DNA of 13,551 nucleotides from JBJXFY01 sp046155815 (GTDB taxonomy: Bacteria; Verrucomicrobiota; Verrucomicrobiia; Limisphaerales; CAIMTB01), in the NCBI GenBank assembly GCA_046155815.1, contig JBJXFY010000145.1, positions 1-13,551 of the forward strand, written 5' to 3'. How positions within the stretch are numbered: position 1 is the first letter of the stretch; each line of letters opens with the position of its first letter. The position numbers and the translations under genes were made by a program. A model generated the notes under the pieces. It made no database searches and had not been told where the DNA came from. It worked only from the letters and a program-made list of their open reading frames with translations. Shown here in pieces: positions 6,841-11,821 of the stretch.

Positions 6841-9579
6841 CTACGCGACGCGGGCCGCGGCCCAGAGGTTTTCGCCCACGTCCACGCCGGCGGCGCGCTC
6901 GAGCTGGCCGCGGGTGATGCCGAGCTGGTTGACCAGCTTGAACTCGCGCCACAGCTCGCCGCCGGTGATCTCGCCGCGCAGCAGCCGGCGGTACTGCGCG
7001 ATGAGCCGCCGCGACTCCTCGCCGGACTCGTCGAGCAGCTCGATCCGGAACCGCCGCGCGCCGGCCGCGAGGAAGCGCCCCACGAACTCCGCGCCCGTCT
7101 GCGCGCGGGCGTTGAAGACGGTGTTGCGGCAGCCGGCGTCCGCCTTGAGCAGGTGGGCCGCGCCCACGCGGTCGCGCAGGCGGACCTCGTGGCGGTCGCA
7201 CGGGCGGCCGCAATCGCGGTAGTCCTTCCCTTTCGAGAGGAAGGCGCAGAACACGCAGTGCTCCATGTGAAACATGGGGACGTGCTGGTGCAGCGTGACC
7301 TCGAACCACGCCGGCGGCGCGGCGCGCAGCAGCGCCTCGAGCTGCTCCACGTTCAGGTCGTAGCTCGCCGTGACGTGCTCCAGCGCGTGCCGCTCCATGA
7401 ACCACTCCGCCGTGAGCGGGTTGGCGACGTTCAATGAGAAGTCCCCCACGCAGCGCCGCCCGGCGAAGCGGCGGAGGTGCTCGGCGTTGCGCACCAGGAA
7501 GCCGTCCGGCGCGGCGGACTCGACGAGGCGCAGGATCCAGTCCTCGCCCGGCTTGAAGATGCGCGGCGGCGCGAGGAACACCTCGGGCCGGGCCGCGCAG
7601 CCACCGGCCGTCTGCACGCGCGTGACCGCCCCGCGGTAACGCTTCGGATCCTCGAACTCGCAGCAGATCGTCCGCACGCCGCACGCCAGCGCGGCGTCGA
7701 GCTGGTCCGAGGTGCGGACGAGGGCGATCAGCTCGGGATCGGTCGCCGCCGCGGGTGTCCTGGACTGCGGTGTCATGCGGAGCGCGGCGCCGCCTTCGGC
7801 CCTGCCTGCGGGGGCGGCGTCCGTTGGAAAAAGCGCCACTGTCGCTTCGCCTTGCCGGCGCACTCCAAGGCCGGCCTCGTGCAGCTTCCATCGCCGCGGC
7901 TGCGCGCGCAGGGCTTCCAGCTCCGCGGCGGCTTCGCGGCGCAGGCGGTTCAGCTCGCTCACGGGCAGGATGACCGCGCCTTCGAGGCGGTTCACGAGTT
8001 CACCCAGCCGGAAGGGCGTGCCGCCGAGGCGGCCGAGCTGGTCGCGCAGACGAGCCCCGTCGAGCGGCGCCTTCTCGGCCACCGCCAGGGGCACGGCCGA
8101 GTCGCGGCGCGCCACGTGGCCCGCTCCGTCGCGCATGATCAGCGTGAGCGGCGCACCGGAATGGCCGTGGACCTCCATCGTCACGGGGCGCTGGAAGCTC
8201 GGCTGGTCGCCCTCGAACGTCCGGCGCAGCTCGCGGTTCAGCGCCGGATCGTCCGTCTTCCAAACGCGGTCGCCGACGTGGACGCATCCAAAATTCACCG
8301 CCCCGCGCAGGAACGTGACTTCGACCTCGCCGTCACCCTGGCCTTCTTCCTTTTGCCCTTTGATTTCAAAGACCCTCCCCCCCTCCTCGTCCTCATCCGG
8401 CCGGCCGGCGTCGAAGACGATGCCGTCGCCCGCCTTGAGCGGCGCGACCGGACGGAGGGCGACGCGGTCGCGGCCGACGCGCGTGACCTCGCCGAGGAAG
8501 ACGCCGCGCTTCTTGCCGAAGCGGGCGTGGACGAGGGCCTGGTTGTCGTTGCCGCGGAACCAGCCGGTGAACAGGCCGCGGCTGAAGGACATCTCGAGCT
8601 CGTATTGCGGAGGGCGGATCGTGGATTGCGCATTGGGAGCGACGACGTCGCCGCCTTCCGTGCCCATTCCGCAGTCCACCTTCCGCGTTCCGCATTGGTC
8701 GAGCGCCCTGCGGTACACGCGCGTGATGCTGGCGACGTACTCGGGCGACTTGAGCCGGCCCTCGATCTTGAGCGAGGCGACGCCCAGGCGGACCAGCTCG
8801 GGCAGCACCTCGAGGCCGGAGAGATCCTGCGGGCTGAGCAGATAGCGGCGGTCCCCGAGATCGCGGAGCGCGCCGTCCACGACCAGCTCGTAAGGCATGC
8901 GGCAGGCTTGGGCACACTCGCCGCGATTCGCGCTGCGTCCGCCGAGCGCTTCGCTCGTGAGGCATTGGCCGGAATAGGCCACGCACAGCGCGCCGTGGAC
9001 GAAGACTTCGAGGGGCAAGCCGTATGCCGTCGGCCGTTGGCCGTCGGCTTCGGCTCCATTGCCGGCTGAGGGCTGAGGGCTCGGGGCTGAAAACTCTTTC
9101 TGGATCACCTCGATTTCCCTCATCGAGTTCTCCCGCGCGAGTACGACAAGGTTGCAGCCCAGCTCGCGTGCAAACTCCACGCCCGCCGCGCTGCTGAGGC
9201 TCATCTGCGTCGAGGCGTGGATCGGGAAGTCGGGCGACAATCGGCGGATCAGCCGACAAATCCCCACGTCCTGCACGATGGCGGCGTCCACGCCCGCGGC
9301 GATGATCGTGCGCAGGTACTGCTCCGCCTCCGCCAGCTCGCCGGTGAAAACGAGGGTGTTGAAGGTGACGTAACCCTTCACGCCGCGGCGGTGGAGGAAG
9401 GCCATGAGCGCCGGCAGGTCGGCCTCGGTGAAGTTCTTTGCCCGCATCCGCGCGTTGAAGCGCGACAGACCGAAGTAGATCGCGTCCGCGCCGTTCTCCA
9501 CCGCCGCACGCACGCAGTCCCAGTCTCCGGCCGGAGCGAGCAGCTCGGGCAGGCGCGGGGCGGGCGGCGAAGTGGCCAT
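6841..9579 (-). CDS. Two-module U32 family protein (RlhA-like with DUF3656), probable RNA hydroxylase
   Basis: A 912-residue protein. Residues 1-290 form the first U32 TIM-barrel (start LPELLAPAGDWDCVRAAVE). It contains EVFVHGALCVAYSGQCLTS (191-209), matching the U32 signature except T208, plus GECAQACR, so C199, C206, C222 and C226 are likely Fe-S ligands. The region about 465-560 is DUF3656-like (APLTLIMRDG, then FRLGELVNRL, LPVSELNRLRREA). Residues about 610-890 look like a second U32 barrel with its own cysteines: C775, C778, C790, C794, C817. E. coli RlhA (653 residues, U32 plus DUF3656) hydroxylates 23S rRNA C2501; 'collagenase' is an old misnomer. The ATG at 9577-9579 begins MATSPPAPRLPELLAPAG; the frame continues to 9933 but would overlap the deacylase gene. 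Heptamer tracts interrupt it at residues 163-187, 294-305 and 314-326. Confidence 0.9.
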   Translation of the reverse strand: MATSPPAPRLPELLAPAGDWDCVRAAVENGADAIYFGLSRFNARMRAKNFTEADLPALMAFLHRRGVKGYVTFNTLVFTGELAEAEQYLRTIIAAGVDAAIVQDVGICRLIRRLSPDFPIHASTQMSLSSAAGVEFARELGCNLVVLARENSMREIEVIQKEFSAPSPQPSAGNGAEADGQRPTAYGLPLEVFVHGALCVAYSGQCLTSEALGGRSANRGECAQACRMPYELVVDGALRDLGDRRYLLSPQDLSGLEVLPELVRLGVASLKIEGRLKSPEYVASITRVYRRALDQCGTRKVDCGMGTEGGDVVAPNAQSTIRPPQYELEMSFSRGLFTGWFRGNDNQALVHARFGKKRGVFLGEVTRVGRDRVALRPVAPLKAGDGIVFDAGRPDEDEEGGRVFEIKGQKEEGQGDGEVEVTFLRGAVNFGCVHVGDRVWKTDDPALNRELRRTFEGDQPSFQRPVTMEVHGHSGAPLTLIMRDGAGHVARRDSAVPLAVAEKAPLDGARLRDQLGRLGGTPFRLGELVNRLEGAVILPVSELNRLRREAAAELEALRAQPRRWKLHEAGLGVRRQGEATVALFPTDAAPAGRAEGGAALRMTPQSRTPAAATDPELIALVRTSDQLDAALACGVRTICCEFEDPKRYRGAVTRVQTAGGCAARPEVFLAPPRIFKPGEDWILRLVESAAPDGFLVRNAEHLRRFAGRRCVGDFSLNVANPLTAEWFMERHALEHVTASYDLNVEQLEALLRAAPPAWFEVTLHQHVPMFHMEHCVFCAFLSKGKDYRDCGRPCDRHEVRLRDRVGAAHLLKADAGCRNTVFNARAQTGAEFVGRFLAAGARRFRIELLDESGEESRRLIAQYRRLLRGEITGGELWREFKLVNQLGITRGQLERAAGVDVGENLWAAARVA
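8604..8638. repeat. Degenerate heptamer tract inside the U32 gene (five units)
   Basis: Five consecutive 7-nt units in constant phase, with ATTGCGG at 8604 and ATTGCGC at 8625, the others being looser variants of AnnGnGG. It encodes about residues 314-326 (PNAQSTIRPPQYE), a linker just before the ELEMSFSRGLFTGW block. Confidence 0.5.
8666..8700. repeat. Degenerate heptamer tract inside the U32 gene, NTTCCGC type
   Basis: Five units in phase: ATTCCGC at 8666, CTTCCGC at 8680 and GTTCCGC at 8687, with a variant AGTCCAC at 8673 and a weaker last unit at 8694. It encodes about residues 294-305 (DQCGTRKVDCGM), in a linker after the conserved ASITRVYRRALD helix. The consensus matches the tract in pheT. 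Confidence 0.6.
9023..9092. repeat. Ten-unit heptamer tract inside the U32 gene
   Basis: Seventy nucleotides hold 7-nt phase. A GTYGGCC group (9030, 9037, then 9044 with a final T) leads through two variant units into a GGCTGAG group (9065 and 9072 identical, then GGCTCGG at 9079 and GGCTGAA at 9086). It encodes residues 163-187, a Pro/Ala/Gly-rich stretch inserted between EVIQKEF and PLEVFVHGALC, where relatives usually have only a short loop (family knowledge, not aligned here). Confidence 0.7.
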
Positions 9580-9637
9580 CAGGTGGGAAGGATAGCGCGC
9601 GACGGGCCCGGCGGCGAGCGGAGCAACAGTCTCCCCC

Positions 9638-9757
9638 GTGGGACGGGCTGCCAACCGTCCTCCGTGCGGGGTGGCCGTGGCGACGCTGAGACGGGCCTGC
9701 TTCAACAAACCGCGTCGCTCCGGAATGGTCTGTGGACCGGCGGGCCGCCGGTCCCAC
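9638..9757. repeat. Paired inverted palindrome unit B (REPIN/MITE-like)
   Basis: This 120-bp unit lies in the 185-nt gap between the deacylase stop and the U32 start. The left end GTGGGACGGGCT (9638-9649) is inverted relative to the right end, CGCCGGTCCCAC (9746-9757), with 10 of 12 bases matching. The right end is a perfect 19-nt hairpin at 9735-9753 (GACCGGCG, loop GGC, CGCCGGTC); the left is a looser one (GGACGG at 9641, CCGTCC at 9655). The last 20 bases match the reverse complement of the first 20 of unit A at 19 positions. No ORF or flanking duplication is visible. Confidence 0.6.
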
Positions 9758-9764
9758 GCCGGGA

Positions 9765-11384
9765 TTACCGCCGCACTGCTTGTCCCGGCTTCGCCCCCGT
9801 GTGCGCGTCGTTTTCCACCACAGGAACGCCGTTCACCAGCACGGCGCGGAAGCCGGTGGCGTAGTGGTGCGGCGCGCTGAAGGTCGCGTGATCCTGCACC
9901 GTCGCCGAGTCGAACACCACCACGTCCGCCCACGCGCCGGGCCGGAGCTGGCCGCGGTCCGCGATCCGGAAGGTGGCCGCCGGCAGGGTCGTCATGCGGC
10001 GCACGGCGTCTTCGAGCGGCAGCAGGCCCAGTTCGCGGACGTAGCGCGCGAGCACGCGCGCCGCGTTGCCGTACCCGCGTGGATGCGGCACGCCCTCGCC
10101 GAAGACACGCACGCCCGAGTCCGAGGCGAACATGGTGTGCGGATGGGCGGCGAAGACGCGCAGGTCATCCTCGCTCATCCCGTGGAAGACGCCGGTGCCG
10201 CCACCGGCCGCGACGAGCTCGATGGCCGTCTCGATCTGGTCCTCGAGCGCGTCCGCGCCGCGACGGCGCTGCGCGGCCTCCGCGAGGTTCAGCCCATTGA
10301 GCGAGCGGTCGGCGGGGAAGTCGGCGATGACGGCGTAGCGGTAGTCGGGCCGGGCGGAGGCCTCGAGCCGGTGGCGCATCTCGGCCACGAGCTCCGCCTT
10401 GCGCGCGGGGTTGGCAAGCACGGTCTTCAGCCCGCCGCCCTCGCGGAACTCCTGCGGCACGAGCTGGCTCAGGCCCGTGCTGGAGGCGGTGTAGAGATAT
10501 TGGTCGCGGGTCACGTCGAGGCCGTCACGACGGGCCTGCGCGAAGGCGTCCAGCACCTCCTTCGTCCGCCCCCAGGCCGCGTTGCCGCTGAGCTTGAGGT
10601 GGGAGATCTGCACGCGCACGCCGGCCTCGCGCCCGATGCGGAAGGCCTCGGCCAGCGCCCCGAGGATGTCCGTGCCCTCGCTGCGCATGTGGGTGGCGTA
10701 CACACCGTCGTGCCGGCCCACGACGCGCGCCAGCTCGATCAGTTCCTCCGTCGTGCTGAACACGCCGGGCAGGTAGATCAGCCCGGTCGAGAGGCCGAGT
10801 GCGCCGGCCTTCATCCCGTCCTCGACCAGCACGCGCATCCGGTCCAGCTCTTCCGGCATCGGCGGCCGGCGGAACGAGCCGCCCATGACCTGCGACCGCA
10901 CGGAACCCTGGCCGACGAGCACGCCGACGTTTACGGACACGCCGTTCGTCTCGATGGCGCGGAACCATGCCGCAAGGTCCACGGCGGAGGAGCCGCAGTT
11001 CCCGGCGATGACGGTGGTGACGCCCATGCGGACGAAGTTCTCCGCACGCGACTGCTCCGCGACGTCGTCCGCATGCGTGTGTACGTCCATGAACCCCGGC
11101 GCGACCACGCAGCCGCGGGCGTCCAGCTCGCGGGCGGCGTGGCCGGTCACGCGGCCGATGGCGGCGATACGGCCGTCGCGGATGGCCACGTCGGCGAACT
11201 GGGCGGGATTGCCCGTGCCGTCCACGACGCGCCCGCCACGAATCACGAGATCAAAGTCAGCCCCGCCGGCCGCGAACCCGGCGAGGGCCAGCAAGACAAT
11301 GAGGCGAAGCACGGCCAGGGGAGATTGGAGCGCGTGAAGGACTCTCAGCCCGGGGGCGGTCGCGCCGCCCGCAGCGGATTTCAA
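9765..11384 (-). CDS. Exported N-acyl-D-amino-acid deacylase (amidohydrolase superfamily)
   Basis: The protein has 539 residues. A hydrophobic segment LAVLRLIVLLALAGFAAGG (about 23-41) acts as a signal peptide, so it is probably periplasmic. The amidohydrolase begins FDLVIRGGRVVDGTGNP. Residues equivalent to the zinc/catalytic set of Alcaligenes D-aminoacylase are all present: H102 and H104 in DVHTHADD, C130 in AGNCGSS, H232 in ATHMRSEG, H262 in ISHLKLSG and D422 in ASDSG. It should hydrolyse N-acyl-D-amino acids, or act on related D-configured amides. The start is a TTG at 11384-11382, overlapping the DUF5069 stop as TTGA, with GAGGGA 5 nt upstream; no ATG/GTG start lies before the signal segment downstream. 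The long N-region before the hydrophobic core (22 residues) is a little unusual but tolerable. 185 nt follow before the U32 start. Confidence 0.93.
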   Translation of the reverse strand: MKSAAGGATAPGLRVLHALQSPLAVLRLIVLLALAGFAAGGADFDLVIRGGRVVDGTGNPAQFADVAIRDGRIAAIGRVTGHAARELDARGCVVAPGFMDVHTHADDVAEQSRAENFVRMGVTTVIAGNCGSSAVDLAAWFRAIETNGVSVNVGVLVGQGSVRSQVMGGSFRRPPMPEELDRMRVLVEDGMKAGALGLSTGLIYLPGVFSTTEELIELARVVGRHDGVYATHMRSEGTDILGALAEAFRIGREAGVRVQISHLKLSGNAAWGRTKEVLDAFAQARRDGLDVTRDQYLYTASSTGLSQLVPQEFREGGGLKTVLANPARKAELVAEMRHRLEASARPDYRYAVIADFPADRSLNGLNLAEAAQRRRGADALEDQIETAIELVAAGGGTGVFHGMSEDDLRVFAAHPHTMFASDSGVRVFGEGVPHPRGYGNAARVLARYVRELGLLPLEDAVRRMTTLPAATFRIADRGQLRPGAWADVVVFDSATVQDHATFSAPHHYATGFRAVLVNGVPVVENDAHTGAKPGQAVRR

Positions 11385-11806
11385 GAACGTCCCTCGTCCG
11401 CGTCGATGTAGTCCACGAAGGTCCGCAGATCGTCGCGTTGGCTGAGGCCGGACTGCTCCTTCCGTAGCCGCAGGCGCTCCTCCATCGCGGCATCGCCGGG
11501 CTTGGGATAGTTAAACATGCCCTCGCGATGCGCGGTCTTGTCGGCGTCGGACTTCTTCACGTTCTTCAGCACCCAGTCGGCGACCTCGCCGTCGGTGATC
11601 GTGCCGACGACGACCTGCACGAAGTCTTCGTGCTTCAGGCCGGCGGCCTCAAGCCAGCGGCCGTCGAAGCCCTTGCCGAAATTGGCCTGGTAGTCCGCAT
11701 GCAGCCGGCCGGCGAAGTGCAGGCGGATCTTGTCCACGTAGCGCGGCAGGTGCATCCAGCCGCTCATGGTCTCGCGCGGGCTGCGGGGGTAGATGGGGTC
11801 ATTCAT
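11381..11806 (-). CDS. DUF5069 domain protein
   Basis: A 141-residue soluble protein beginning MNDPIYPRSPRETMSGWMHL. The run PRSPRETMSGWMHLPRYVDK near the start is the DUF5069 hallmark, followed by IRLHFAGRL, FGKGFDGRWLEAAGL and TDGEVADWVLKN. The family is frequent in Verrucomicrobiota and has no known function. There is no signal peptide, transmembrane segment, Cys pair or obvious catalytic motif; the C-terminus (EERLRLRKEQ, FVDYIDADEG) is charged and helical. It starts 15 nt after pheT and its TGA overlaps the TTG of the deacylase gene, so it is probably co-transcribed with both. The Shine-Dalgarno is weak, which fits coupling to pheT translation. Confidence 0.88.
   Translation of the reverse strand: MNDPIYPRSPRETMSGWMHLPRYVDKIRLHFAGRLHADYQANFGKGFDGRWLEAAGLKHEDFVQVVVGTITDGEVADWVLKNVKKSDADKTAHREGMFNYPKPGDAAMEERLRLRKEQSGLSQRDDLRTFVDYIDADEGRS
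11390..11395 (-). promoter_or_regulatory. Shine-Dalgarno of the deacylase gene supporting a TTG start
   Basis: On the minus strand GAGGGA lies 5 nt before the TTG at 11384. It sits inside the end of the DUF5069 coding sequence. This, and the 4-nt TTGA overlap, decides the start of the deacylase gene in favour of TTG. Confidence 0.6.
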
Positions 11807-11821
11807 GGCAGTGAGTGGAAG

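Noticed and set aside
7750..7800. GC-rich segment in the U32 linker (residues about 590-612) as a third type of inserted repeat
   Set aside because: It looks compositionally odd and the linker seems expendable, but no periodicity or clean inverted repeat could be demonstrated.
7477..9069. 530-codon plus-strand frame opposite the U32 gene
   Set aside because: Composition is that of an antisense shadow, and the U32 motifs are unambiguous on the other strand.
9023..9092. CRISPR array or ordinary microsatellite
   Set aside because: Units are 7 nt, contiguous and degenerate, with no spacers of 25-40 nt, and they lie inside a coding sequence.
9580..9933. N-terminal extension of the U32 frame by 118 residues
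   Set aside because: It would cross the palindrome unit at 9638-9757 and overlap the deacylase gene; the conserved U32 start begins just after the ATG at 9579.
9732..11411. 559-codon plus-strand frame opposite the deacylase gene
   Set aside because: The frame is Arg/Ala/His-rich with no recognisable domain, and the minus strand has a complete amidohydrolase with all catalytic residues. Long antisense frames are expected at this GC content.
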